This document shows, piece after piece, positions 8,347 to 17,108 of a stretch of DNA of 64,000 nucleotides (position 1 is its first letter; every line of letters starts with the position of its first letter). The notes under the pieces are model-generated. The model saw nothing but the letters and a program-made list of their open reading frames with translations. It ran no database searches and was not told where the DNA came from. Both the position numbers and the translations under genes were made by a program. The DNA is from Aquirufa ecclesiirivi (lineage in GTDB: Bacteria > Bacteroidota > Bacteroidia > Cytophagales > Spirosomataceae), in NCBI RefSeq assembly GCF_011250515.1, contig NZ_JAANOP010000001.1:62001-126000 (forward strand), written 5' to 3'.

Positions 8347-9213
8347 ATGAAGAAATCCTATGTGATCATTCTGATTATTGGCCTTGGGTTGACTGCCCTC
8401 ATATTTCAATTACCTAAGGGAAATGTGAGTAATACCACGAGTAATGCTCCTGCTGGAGGAGCCAATCGCGATGCGAAAGGCGACGATCACCAGGATGAAC
8501 ATACAGAAGAAAGCGCGACAAAATCAGAAGAAACGCATGCTGCCCCCTTGACAAAAGCTCAACAAGCGGCTGTTTCTAAATTAAAATCTGAATTGAGTCA
8601 AGCAAAAACAGAGGTTGCCAAGTCGAGTGTGTTAGATAAATTAATCAACACATTTGTTGGAGCTAGTCATTACGATAGTGCTGCTTATTTTGCAGGACAA
8701 TTCGCCGATCAGCATCCTGCTTTAAACAACTTCTTACGTGCGGGCCAATTGTATTTTGAAGCCCAAACTTATGCACTGAACCCGACAAAGGGTAAGGCCA
8801 TGGGAGAAAAAGCACGTGTATACTTTGAACAAGTATTATCGAAAGATCCGTCTAACCTCTTGGTAAAAACGAATTTAGCGATGACTTATGTGGACACTCC
8901 CACCCCAATGAAAGGGATTACCTTACTGAGGGAAGTGATTGAACAAGAGCCGACATTCGTGCCTGCTTTATTTAACCTGGGGATTTTATCCATTAAATCG
9001 AATCAATTTGGCAAAGGCCAAGAACGATTCACTCAGATATTGAAGCTGGAACCAACGAATTACAAAGCCGCCTTAAACCTCGGTTTTTGCTTGGCCCAGT
9101 TAGATAAATTAGATGAGGCAAAGAAAGTGCTTCGGATGGTACTTGACAAGAGCAAAGACCCTGAAGAAACCAAAGCTGCCCAAGAGTTGCTCGCAGAAAT
9201 GCAAAAACATTGA
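8347..9213 (+). CDS. Membrane-anchored tetratricopeptide-repeat protein
   Basis: This 288-residue protein has one N-terminal membrane segment (about residues 4-22), a low-complexity charged linker rich in Asp/Glu/His/Thr (about 25-70) and three or more TPR units (about 150-285, with NLLVKTNLAMTYVD, FVPALFNLGILSIK and YKAALNLGFCLAQLDK). It probably faces the periplasm as a protein-interaction scaffold. It starts 25 nt after the HU gene, so the two are probably co-transcribed. Substrate or partner cannot be read from sequence. Confidence 0.85.
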   Translation: MKKSYVIILIIGLGLTALIFQLPKGNVSNTTSNAPAGGANRDAKGDDHQDEHTEESATKSEETHAAPLTKAQQAAVSKLKSELSQAKTEVAKSSVLDKLINTFVGASHYDSAAYFAGQFADQHPALNNFLRAGQLYFEAQTYALNPTKGKAMGEKARVYFEQVLSKDPSNLLVKTNLAMTYVDTPTPMKGITLLREVIEQEPTFVPALFNLGILSIKSNQFGKGQERFTQILKLEPTNYKAALNLGFCLAQLDKLDEAKKVLRMVLDKSKDPEETKAAQELLAEMQKH

Positions 9214-9262
9214 GGTTGAAAATCAACTTCTTACATTATTCAAAATTTAAACGCTAACAGGT

Positions 9263-9352
9263 ATGCCTTGCGGAAAGAAAAGAAAACGTCATAAGATTTC
9301 AACACACAAAAGAAAAAAACGTCTTCGTAAGAATCGTCACAAGAAGAAATAG
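9263..9352 (+). CDS. 29-residue AURKAIP1/COX24-type basic protein
   Basis: A short ORF encodes a protein of 29 residues, of which 20 are Lys, Arg or His (begins MPCGKKRKRHKIS, ends KNRHKKK). This matches the pattern of the AURKAIP1/COX24-domain microproteins annotated in Bacteroidota, relatives of the mitochondrial small-subunit protein mS38, and suggests a ribosome-bound peptide contacting rRNA. ATG at 9263 and TAG at 9350-9352 are clear. It sits between a TPR gene and rng, 50 nt after the former. It is easily missed because of its size. Confidence 0.8.
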   Translation: MPCGKKRKRHKISTHKRKKRLRKNRHKKK

Positions 9353-9392
9353 TTAGTATAATTACCTCCTTTTGGTAGCGTAATTAGGTAAC

Positions 9393-9427
9393 CCAAAAAC
9401 AGACCATCCCAAATGGCCTGTTTTTGG
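9393..9427 (+). terminator. Hairpin, probable terminator after the microprotein gene
   Basis: Arms at 393-407 and 413-427 of the 9 kb block pair over 15 positions with one A-C mismatch, around a 5-nt loop. The 3' arm contains a T5 tract. It lies 41 nt after the microprotein stop and 66 nt before rng, so it could also act as an rng leader structure. Confidence 0.55.
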
Positions 9428-9492
9428 TGTTTGTTATATATATTAGCGTAGGGATAAGTCTGTCCCGTCTAACATTCTTCTCGTGATATATT

Positions 9493-11049
9493 GTGAGTAA
9501 TGAATTAATCATTAATTCTACCCCCAAAGGGGATAGAATTGCCCTTTTGCAAGACAAAAGGATAGTAGAATATCACATTGAACAGTCGGAACCTCAATTT
9601 TCCGTGGGTGATATCTATCTTGGTACTGTCAAAAAATTAGTCTCTGGTCTTAACGCTGCCTTCATTGATATAGGTTATGAAAAGGATGCATTCCTTCATT
9701 ACCATGATTTAGGCCCTAACTTGAACTCACTGCAGAAATTCTCGCGTGATGTTATGAACAAAAAGGGCAAAAACATCAAGTTGGAGAACTACAAAATAGA
9801 AGAAGAAATTGATAAATTAGGTAAAATCGATAAGGTTTTAACCCGTAATCAACTCATCTTGGTTCAAGTAGTGAAAGAACCTATTTCCACCAAAGGCCCT
9901 CGTCTTTCTTGCGATATATCCATCGCAGGAAGATTCCTCGTGTTAGTCCCTTTCTCCAATGGCGTTAATATTTCTAAGAAAATTACGTCCAAAGCCGAAA
10001 GAAGTCGATTGATGAAATTGATGTCATCCATCAAACCGAAAAACTTCGGTGTCATCGTCAGAACTGTAGCCGAAGGAAAAGCCGTAGAAGAAATGGAGCG
10101 CGACCTACGTGATTCTATTTCCAAATGGGAAGACGGAATCGCCAAATTAGTCGATGCCAAACCCAGAGACCGTGTCATTGGTGAAATGAGCCGTGCCACT
10201 TCTATGTTAAGAGACTTGCTAAACAACGACTTTGACAATGTCATCGTCGATAACCAAGATTTGTACAACGAAGCCAAAGGTTATGTGCATCAAGTAGCTC
10301 CAGAAAAAGAAAAGATTGTCAAATTACACACGGGTAAAACCAAGTTATTTGAACAAGTGGGTATCGAAAAACAATTAAAAATGCTTTTCGGAAGATCCGT
10401 TTCTTTACCTGCTGGCGGTTACCTCATCATAGAACACACGGAAGCTTTGCACGTGATCGACGTGAATTCAGGAAATAAATCCAATTCTGAAGACGATCAA
10501 GAGGCTACTGCCTTAAGTGTTAACCGTGAGGCCGCTAAGGAAATTGCCCGTCAATTACGCTTGCGTGATATGGGTGGTATCATTGTGATCGATTTCATCG
10601 ACATGAAAAAAGCGGACAACCGTAAGTTGATTCAGGACATCATGCGTGATGAAATGAGAACGGACCGTTCAAAATACACCATTCTGCCGCTGACCAAATT
10701 CGGTTTGATGCAAATCACTCGCCAACGTGTCCGCCCAGAAATGAATGTGGCCACGCATGAAACTTGCCCTAGTTGTGGAGGTACCGGTACCATCACCGCT
10801 AGCATCGCTGTTTCTGAGACCATTGCGCAGCATGTGGAACATTTGATTACCAAACAAAATGAGAAAAAACTCACTTTATTGGTTCATCCTTTCTTAAGTG
10901 CTTACTTTACTAAAGGATTCCCTTCTATACGAATGAAATGGTTCATGACGTTTAAGTCTTGGATTCACATTACGGAGGATTCATCCCTAGGTATTACTGA
11001 CTTTAAGTTTTTGAACCATAATGGAGATGAGATCGAGATATCGTCTTAG
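9493..11049 (+). CDS. rng: Ribonuclease E/G family endoribonuclease
   Basis: The 518-residue enzyme (GTG start) cleaves single-stranded RNA and matures rRNA. Visible: the N-terminal S1-type region (YLGTVKKLVSGLNAAFIDIGYEKDAFLH), the RNase H-like core with catalytic Asp residues in VIDVNSG (about 320) and IVIDFIDMKK (about 362), and the zinc-link CPSCGGTG (about 423) that holds the dimer. Length is close to RNase G (about 490) and lacks the long RNase E tail. The end overlaps the next gene by 29 nt. Confidence 0.95.
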   Translation: MSNELIINSTPKGDRIALLQDKRIVEYHIEQSEPQFSVGDIYLGTVKKLVSGLNAAFIDIGYEKDAFLHYHDLGPNLNSLQKFSRDVMNKKGKNIKLENYKIEEEIDKLGKIDKVLTRNQLILVQVVKEPISTKGPRLSCDISIAGRFLVLVPFSNGVNISKKITSKAERSRLMKLMSSIKPKNFGVIVRTVAEGKAVEEMERDLRDSISKWEDGIAKLVDAKPRDRVIGEMSRATSMLRDLLNNDFDNVIVDNQDLYNEAKGYVHQVAPEKEKIVKLHTGKTKLFEQVGIEKQLKMLFGRSVSLPAGGYLIIEHTEALHVIDVNSGNKSNSEDDQEATALSVNREAAKEIARQLRLRDMGGIIVIDFIDMKKADNRKLIQDIMRDEMRTDRSKYTILPLTKFGLMQITRQRVRPEMNVATHETCPSCGGTGTITASIAVSETIAQHVEHLITKQNEKKLTLLVHPFLSAYFTKGFPSIRMKWFMTFKSWIHITEDSSLGITDFKFLNHNGDEIEISS

Positions 11050-12253
11050 ATCATATTTACTACTTCTAAGTTTTCTTTCACTATCTTTCCTAAGCTTGGG
11101 TCAATGGTGGAAGAAAACCGAAGAAGCAGAAAAGGAGCGTTCCAAAGGAATGCTTTTATTCACATCTGAAGTACAAATTGAAGCTACCAATGCCATCAAT
11201 CAAATGTACAATTTCAAATTCCCCGAAGCCGAAAGGGAATTCAATTACCTCAAAGTCAAACATCCAGATCATCCACTGCCCGACTTCCTATTAGGACTGG
11301 TACAATGGTGGAAAATGGTTCCCAATACCCAAAATGAGGTCTATGATGATCGACTGCTGGAATACATGGATCGAAGTATTTCCAAAGCAGAGAAAATTTG
11401 GGATGATACGGAAAACCCCGAAGCCGCCTTCTTTATGGCTGCCGCCTATGGCTTCAAAGGCCGTTTACATGCCGAGCGCAAACACTGGGCTCGTGCGACA
11501 CTGGCAGCGAAAAATGCCTTAAAATACTTAGAATATTCTCGGGAATTTGCCGATTTCAGTCCCGAACTGATGTTTGGTGATGGCCTTTACAATTACTACT
11601 ACCATTTTATTAAGCAAAATTTTAAACTGCTACGTCCTGTACTTTGGCTTTTCCCTAAAGCCAATAAGCAACAAGGTATAGAACAATTAGAAAAAGTTAG
11701 CTACCAAGCCTTTTATACCCGTACCGAAGCCCGCTATTTCCTCTTGCAAATTTATGCCATGGAAAACATGTCAGAAAAGAGCTACGAATTAGCCAAATAT
11801 ACACATCAGAATTATCCAGATAATCCTTTCTTCGAACGTTATCATGCCCGCTCGGCCTTCATGTTAGGGAAATTGGATGAGGCCATGGAAGTTGCTAAAA
11901 GTATTTTAAACAAAATAGATAATAAGCAAGTAGGCTATGAGGGCGTATCAGGCCGTTATGCCTCATATATTTTGGGATACTACCAATTATACATTTTCAA
12001 AAATCATACTGAAGCAAAAATCTATTTCAAAAAATGCATGGATTTCTCCATTCAAACAGCTTCCTTAGAGTCTGGATACTATTGGGCTTCCGTTTTGGGT
12101 CTTGCTCGCATCGCCTATCAAGAAGGTGATTATGACAAGGCAGTTGACCATTGCAAAGAAGTCATGGATAAGGCCGACAAAAAAACAAGTCAATATACCG
12201 AGGCGAAAAAACTGCTTTCTGAGGCCAAAAAAGCACGAAGAAAAAAGAAATAA
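11021..12253 (+). CDS. Secreted TPR-rich protein
   Basis: The 410-residue product begins with an N-terminal signal or anchor (RLRSYLLLLSFLSLSFLSLGQ) and consists of helical repeats (for example YNFKFPEAEREFNYLKVKHPD, ALAKYTHQNYPDNPFF-like and GLARIAYQEGDYDKAVDHCKEVMDKAD), ending in a Lys/Arg-rich tail. It is probably a periplasmic or outer-membrane-associated scaffold. Start at ATG 11021 lies inside rng; ATG 11027 is an equal alternative. No catalytic signature is present. Confidence 0.8.
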   Translation: MEMRSRYRLRSYLLLLSFLSLSFLSLGQWWKKTEEAEKERSKGMLLFTSEVQIEATNAINQMYNFKFPEAEREFNYLKVKHPDHPLPDFLLGLVQWWKMVPNTQNEVYDDRLLEYMDRSISKAEKIWDDTENPEAAFFMAAAYGFKGRLHAERKHWARATLAAKNALKYLEYSREFADFSPELMFGDGLYNYYYHFIKQNFKLLRPVLWLFPKANKQQGIEQLEKVSYQAFYTRTEARYFLLQIYAMENMSEKSYELAKYTHQNYPDNPFFERYHARSAFMLGKLDEAMEVAKSILNKIDNKQVGYEGVSGRYASYILGYYQLYIFKNHTEAKIYFKKCMDFSIQTASLESGYYWASVLGLARIAYQEGDYDKAVDHCKEVMDKADKKTSQYTEAKKLLSEAKKARRKKK

Positions 12254-12295
12254 AGAATTTAACAATTACTTAACATGGGCTTCATGGGTAAAGCG

Positions 12296-12303
12296 TAATT
12301 TTG
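12296..12303 (+). promoter_or_regulatory. Candidate -7 promoter element of the phosphate transporter gene
   Basis: TAATTTTG matches TAnnTTTG and lies 38 nt before the ATG at 12342. The -33 box is not evident. Confidence 0.45.
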
Positions 12304-12341
12304 CGACCATATTTGCACCAATATACCTTAAATAATATTAT

Positions 12342-13799
12342 ATGTTTGGGTTAGATCCTACCTTATTCTTCCTACTATTTTTCTGTCTATTTGCTGCCTG
12401 TGCATTTGAATTCGTAAACGGATTTCATGATACTGCCAATGCCGTAGCGACAGTTATCTACACCCATTCATTAAAACCCACCCAAGCAGTTGTTTGGTCT
12501 GGTTTCATGAATTTTGTGGGGCTATTAACCGGTGGTGTCGGTGTTACCATGAGTATCATTGGGCTTCTCCCCACGGAACTACTCATTGATACCAATGTGT
12601 ACCATTCCATGGCCATGGCTCTTTCCCTCCTGTTTTCCGCTATTTTATGGAATTTAGGTACTTGGTACTTTGGAATTCCAGCCTCTAGTTCACATACCCT
12701 AATCGGTTCGATCATCGGTATTGGTGTTGGTCATGCTATTTTACCAGAAAATCAAACCAATGTCAGCGCCGTTAACTGGGATAAAGCCCAAGAAATTGGA
12801 CAAGCCTTATTACTTTCACCACTCTTTGGTTTTGCATTGGCCATCGTTTTGATGTACATCTTAAAAAAGACGATTAAAAATAAAGAGATTTTTAAAGAGC
12901 CTAAAAAGAATTCACCTCCCCCGCTTTGGATTCGTGCTATTCTAATTACGACTTGTACCTTGGTGTCTTTTTTCCATGGTCGAAATGATGGACAAAAAGG
13001 AATCGGTCTTGTCATGGTGATTTTAATTGCCTTTTTACCAGGTTATTTTGCTATTAATTCTACTTTAGATTTGAGCCGCTTACAAAAAGACTTAACTCAA
13101 GTAGAAATCATTTCAGCTAAAATTGACACCACAACACTTTCCATTAAAGAACAAGAAAGTTTCCGTGTTGTTACCAGCTCTTCTAAGGCATTGCACGAAC
13201 TACTTTTAACAAAAAACATTCAAACAAGTAACCTAACTACTAAGCAAAAGTTTGAGATTAGAAAAGCGGCATTGAATATCAACAAACATGCCAAAAAATT
13301 AATCGAAAGCGAATCCGTTGCCTTATCTGAAGCCGATAAAAAAGCTTTCAAAAAAGCTACTGCTGGCGATAAAGCTGCCTTTTTTGCCTTTGGGGCTACC
13401 TCAGGAACGGGTATTGCCGCTGTGACTGATTTTGCTCCAAATTGGGTCATGTGGATGGTTGCTCTTTCTTTAGGTCTAGGAACCATGGTAGGTTGGAAAA
13501 GAATCGTCGTGACAATCGGAGAGAAGATAGGTAAACACCATTTAACCTACGCTCAAGGAGCTTCGGCCGAGTTAATTGCATCAGTGACCATTGGATTGGC
13601 AACCGCCTATAAATGGCCCGTAAGTACCACGCACGTATTAAGTTCAGGTATTGCCGGCACGATGGTAGCCTCTAAAGGTATCAAAAACCTGCAAGGTGGA
13701 ACAGTCAAAAATATTGTGATGGCTTGGGTATTAACCCTCCCAGTAACCATTATCCTAGCCGCTGGTTTGTTTGTCTTTTTCCGTTGGATTACGGGATAA
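12342..13799 (+). CDS. Inorganic phosphate transporter, PiT family
   Basis: The 485-residue inner-membrane protein carries the two inverted PiT signature repeats: FVNGFHDTANAVAT near residue 28 and the matching half ending PVSTTHVLSSGIAGTMVA near 430. It couples phosphate (as metal-phosphate) uptake to the cation gradient. About ten hydrophobic segments are visible. Between the halves there is a soluble, Lys-rich helical insertion (about residues 240-345). It has its own promoter and terminator and no regulator beside it. Confidence 0.92.
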   Translation: MFGLDPTLFFLLFFCLFAACAFEFVNGFHDTANAVATVIYTHSLKPTQAVVWSGFMNFVGLLTGGVGVTMSIIGLLPTELLIDTNVYHSMAMALSLLFSAILWNLGTWYFGIPASSSHTLIGSIIGIGVGHAILPENQTNVSAVNWDKAQEIGQALLLSPLFGFALAIVLMYILKKTIKNKEIFKEPKKNSPPPLWIRAILITTCTLVSFFHGRNDGQKGIGLVMVILIAFLPGYFAINSTLDLSRLQKDLTQVEIISAKIDTTTLSIKEQESFRVVTSSSKALHELLLTKNIQTSNLTTKQKFEIRKAALNINKHAKKLIESESVALSEADKKAFKKATAGDKAAFFAFGATSGTGIAAVTDFAPNWVMWMVALSLGLGTMVGWKRIVVTIGEKIGKHHLTYAQGASAELIASVTIGLATAYKWPVSTTHVLSSGIAGTMVASKGIKNLQGGTVKNIVMAWVLTLPVTIILAAGLFVFFRWITG

Positions 13800-13815
13800 A
13801 AGCTCGTAATTTTGA

Positions 13816-13842
13816 GGGAAGCCAAAAGCTTCCCTTTTTTTT
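13816..13842 (+). terminator. Terminator of the PiT transporter gene
   Basis: Stem GGGAAGC/GCTTCCC with a 5-nt loop and eight T, 16 nt after the stop. Confidence 0.9.
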
Positions 13843-13859
13843 ACGCACCAATATAATCC

Positions 13860-14687
13860 ATGAAACAGGTAAGCCTAAGCCTAAAGCTTGTGCTTCTTTT
13901 TTGTGCCCTAGGCACAAAAGCACAATCCCCCAGGTATTATAATCACATTGCAAATGGCTGGACTGACCTAAACATTTCGGGTAAAATAGCTGGCAAATTC
14001 AGTTGGCAATTAGAAAACCAACAAAGAAGGCAAGACCAACAAGGAGATTACAATCCTGCGACCACCACGGGGAATCCCTACCATAATTTGAACCAACATG
14101 TGTTCAGGCCCTACATCCACTATCAAATGAGTCCTGCCATTCGCTTCTCCTTAATGCCCTTAGGGTGGATAGGAACCAACCGGTTTAGCCTTGGTGAACC
14201 ATCCGCTTTCTTTTCTGAATTACGGGTCTCTCCGCAAGTCATTTTAACGCAGCAATTGAATCGCTTGCGCATTGATCACCGCTTACGTTATGAGTTCCGT
14301 TGGCTAGGTGCTAACCAAGCTGTGGATGATAAAAGCTTCATTTATGGAGGTGATTTTTCTAGCAGCTCTTATAGAAAAAGATTTCGTTATCAAATCAAAG
14401 GAAGTATGCCTTTAGGAAAAGCCAACATGGAAGACAAAACCTGGTACCTTCAAGCTTACAATGAATTAATGATCAACATGGGTGAAAATGTGCCCAACCT
14501 GAATATTTTTGACCAAAACCGCGTATTACTTGGTTTAGGCTATCGAATTAACGCCAATCTTTCAGTAGAAATGGGATATATGCAACAAAGCATCTTCCGT
14601 TTTAACAATGCCACAAAAAATAATGTGGAAATCAATAACATCCTTCAAGTAAATCTAGCGATATCGAATTTCGAAACATTCTTTTAA
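13860..14687 (+). CDS. DUF2490-type outer-membrane beta-barrel protein
   Basis: The 275-residue product has a signal peptide (LKLVLLFCALGTKAQ, cleavage near residue 22) and many amphipathic strands ending in aromatic residues, for example FSWQLENQQRR, LNRLRIDHRLRYEFRW and INANLSVEMGYMQQSIFRF. The pattern fits the DUF2490 family of Bacteroidota outer-membrane barrels of unknown function. It lies downstream of the PiT terminator and upstream of rsmG. Confidence 0.8.
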   Translation: MKQVSLSLKLVLLFCALGTKAQSPRYYNHIANGWTDLNISGKIAGKFSWQLENQQRRQDQQGDYNPATTTGNPYHNLNQHVFRPYIHYQMSPAIRFSLMPLGWIGTNRFSLGEPSAFFSELRVSPQVILTQQLNRLRIDHRLRYEFRWLGANQAVDDKSFIYGGDFSSSSYRKRFRYQIKGSMPLGKANMEDKTWYLQAYNELMINMGENVPNLNIFDQNRVLLGLGYRINANLSVEMGYMQQSIFRFNNATKNNVEINNILQVNLAISNFETFF

Positions 14688-14701
14688 ACAAGGCATTTGC
14701 G

Positions 14702-14709
14702 TATCTTTG
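14702..14709 (+). promoter_or_regulatory. -7 promoter element of rsmG
   Basis: TATCTTTG is a perfect consensus match, 15 nt before the rsmG ATG. The expected leader is about 10 nt. Confidence 0.6.
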
Positions 14710-14724
14710 CACTTTGAAAAAGAA

Positions 14725-15351
14725 ATGAAAGCCGATATCATCAAAAATTATTTTCCAGAACTGACGTCCAAACAATTGGAGCAATTCGAAATGCTCTATC
14801 CTTTGTACCAAGAATGGAATGAAAAAATCAATGTCATTTCCAGAAAGGATATCGATAACCTGATGTTACATCATGTGCTTCATTCCTTAGGGATAGCCAA
14901 GATTATCAATTTTCGACCAGGTACTGAAATCCTAGATGTAGGAACAGGTGGGGGCTTTCCGGGCATCCCATTGGCTATTTTATTTCCCCAATGTACCTTT
15001 ACTTTAGTGGATAGCATTGGTAAAAAAATCAAAGTAGTCGAAGGTGTCGCTTCATCCCTCGGTTTAGAAAATGTTACGGCATTACATACACGAGTTGAAG
15101 ATTTGGATCAGGACTTTGAATTTATTGTGAGTAGAGCTGTTACCCGCATTACTCCCTTTTATTATTGGGTCAAAAATAAGATCAGTCCTAACCATTTTCA
15201 TACCCAAAGAAATGGCATTCTGTATTTAAAAGGAGGTGATCTAACCGAAGAGTTGGCCGAGTTTGGCAAAAAACATAAAGTTTTTGAGTTGGGAGAAATC
15301 TTCAACGAAGAATTTTTTGAGACTAAAAAAGTTGTTTACGTACCCATGTAA
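14725..15351 (+). CDS. rsmG: 16S rRNA (guanine527-N7)-methyltransferase
   Basis: RsmG (GidB) methylates G527 of 16S rRNA using S-adenosylmethionine. The 208-residue protein shows the SAM loop DVGTGGGFPGIPLAI (about 78-92), the family motif YQEWNEKINVISRKD near the N-terminus and VSRAVTRITPF. Length matches the family. The ATG at 14725 is chosen because an upstream TTG in the same frame (14707) lies within the promoter element. Confidence 0.95.
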   Translation: MKADIIKNYFPELTSKQLEQFEMLYPLYQEWNEKINVISRKDIDNLMLHHVLHSLGIAKIINFRPGTEILDVGTGGGFPGIPLAILFPQCTFTLVDSIGKKIKVVEGVASSLGLENVTALHTRVEDLDQDFEFIVSRAVTRITPFYYWVKNKISPNHFHTQRNGILYLKGGDLTEELAEFGKKHKVFELGEIFNEEFFETKKVVYVPM

Positions 15352-15391
15352 ACAGCGTTAATTCCTTATCTTGAATTTTTAATCTGTTTGA

Positions 15392-16378
15392 ATGCCCCAT
15401 ATTTCAGTTGCTCTTTGTACCTATAACGGCGAAAAATACCTCCCATACCAACTGGAAAGTATAGCTTCACAAACACAGGCTATCCATGAATTGGTTATTT
15501 TTGACGATGGTTCGAGCGACAAAAGCATCGAAATTCTAGAAGCTTTCAAAGAAAAAGTCCCTTTTAAGGTCCACATTCACCATAATGAAAAGAATGTAGG
15601 AAGTAGTAAAAACTTCGAAATGTGTGTTCAAGCATGTCGTGGGGACATCATCTTTTTTAGTGATCAGGACGACCTTTGGTTACCACATAAAGTAGAGACT
15701 TTGGTCCGCTACTTCGAACAATATCCCGATAAAGATGCGGTTTTTTCCAATGCCATCATGATCGACCGTGCTGGGAAACCCACCGGAAAAACTAGCTTTG
15801 AACAAATTGAATTCATTGAATCATTACAAGAGGCCTGGAAGGCAGGACATTCCTTTGACATCTTATTGAAAGGCTATGTCGTAACGGGTGCTGCATTAGC
15901 CATCCGCTCTCAAGTAAAAAAAGAAGTATTCCCAACCCCCCACATCATTCCTGAACTCATTCACGATGGTTGGATCGCCTTGTATTTGTCCATGACCAAT
16001 CGCATCGCTTTTGTCAAAGAGCCTTTGATCCAATATAGAGAACATGATAGCCAACAGGTGGGCCTCAAAAGCGAAAAAAAGGCAGTCTCGCTCTTAGACC
16101 GCTTCAAGCGTTCTAGAGAAGCTAAATTAGCCCAGATCGAGAAGAAAGCAACGGATTCCGCAGCCCTATATAATTACTTGAAAGCCACTGGAAAAGCTCC
16201 AGAAAATGCTTTGAAAAAAGTAGCTAGTCGGATGTTACATTACCAGATGCGCGCTAGCTTAGCCAACAACCGATTGCTAAGAATTTGGCCGGTTTTGAAA
16301 GGAGTTTTGCAAGGAGGTTATAAATTGCATGACGGAGGCAAGTGGTGGCATCCTGTTTTAGGCGATATCGTTGAATAA
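15392..16378 (+). CDS. Glycosyltransferase family 2 protein
   Basis: The 328-residue enzyme has the GT-A start SVALCTYNGEKYL, the nucleotide-sugar site IFDDGSSDKS (about 37), and the metal-binding region FFSDQDDLW (about 88). It probably adds a sugar, rhamnosyl-type transferases being the closest in style, to a surface glycan. It ends 1 nt before the next gene, so both form one operon and may build the same polysaccharide. Confidence 0.88.
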   Translation: MPHISVALCTYNGEKYLPYQLESIASQTQAIHELVIFDDGSSDKSIEILEAFKEKVPFKVHIHHNEKNVGSSKNFEMCVQACRGDIIFFSDQDDLWLPHKVETLVRYFEQYPDKDAVFSNAIMIDRAGKPTGKTSFEQIEFIESLQEAWKAGHSFDILLKGYVVTGAALAIRSQVKKEVFPTPHIIPELIHDGWIALYLSMTNRIAFVKEPLIQYREHDSQQVGLKSEKKAVSLLDRFKRSREAKLAQIEKKATDSAALYNYLKATGKAPENALKKVASRMLHYQMRASLANNRLLRIWPVLKGVLQGGYKLHDGGKWWHPVLGDIVE

Positions 16379-16379
16379 C

Positions 16380-17108
16380 ATGCAAACATTGGTGGGGATC
16401 GTTATTCCTATTTATAAAGAATCCATTTCGGCATTGGAACAAAAGTCTTTGCTCCAGTGTAAAAAAATATTAGGCCACTACCCCATTCATTTTGTGCTGC
16501 CTGAGGGTTTGAATGCCCCTTATGTACAAGAACATTTTCCTGAGGCCAATTTGGCTTATTTTCCACCTTCTTTTTTTACCAGTACCAAATCCTACAATCA
16601 TTTATTGATTGACCCTGCTTTTTATGAGCGTTTTAGCCAACATGAATTTATTCTAATTTATCAATTGGATGCCTATGTATTCCAAGATGATTTGGTGGCT
16701 TGGTGCCAAAAAGGCTATGATTATATAGGAGCGCCCAAATTGAAGAAGAAGCATTGGGAAAATAAAGATGCTTTCCAATGGCCTTTGATCGAGCCTATCA
16801 TGATGAATGGGGGCCTATCCTTACGAAAAGTGGCCCCCATTATCAAATTTTTAAACTGGTATCATCGGCTATTTGGCACTTGGCCAGCCAATGAAGATTC
16901 GCTTTTTTCAGTCTACCATAAAAGAGCCTTTCCACTTCGCTTTTTGCTCAAATTACCTACTTGGAAAGAGGCCTTGGCCTTCGCCTTTGAACAAAACCCG
17001 CAAATCAGCCTTCAGCTTAATGCCGGGAAATTACCCTTTGGTTGCCATGCTTGGGAAAAATACAATCCTAGCTTTTGGGAACCTTATATGGAAGATAAAG
17101 AATCCTAG
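16380..17108 (+). CDS. DUF5672 family protein, putative glycosyltransferase
   Basis: The 242-residue protein begins at ATG 16380 (VGIVIPIYK), just after the GT2 stop; a TTG at 16371 would overlap that gene and is less likely. It has the DUF5672 hallmarks YQLDAYVF, DYIGAPK, NGGLSLRK and NEDSLFS, which resemble the DxD and acceptor-site blocks of GT-A enzymes. The role is probably sugar transfer in surface glycan assembly. Its TAG stop shares a CTAG with the convergent isomerase gene. Confidence 0.82.
   Translation: MQTLVGIVIPIYKESISALEQKSLLQCKKILGHYPIHFVLPEGLNAPYVQEHFPEANLAYFPPSFFTSTKSYNHLLIDPAFYERFSQHEFILIYQLDAYVFQDDLVAWCQKGYDYIGAPKLKKKHWENKDAFQWPLIEPIMMNGGLSLRKVAPIIKFLNWYHRLFGTWPANEDSLFSVYHKRAFPLRFLLKLPTWKEALAFAFEQNPQISLQLNAGKLPFGCHAWEKYNPSFWEPYMEDKES

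Noticed and set aside
9864-10277. Minus-strand frame of 137 codons inside rng
   Set aside because: Antisense shadow of a strongly conserved gene.
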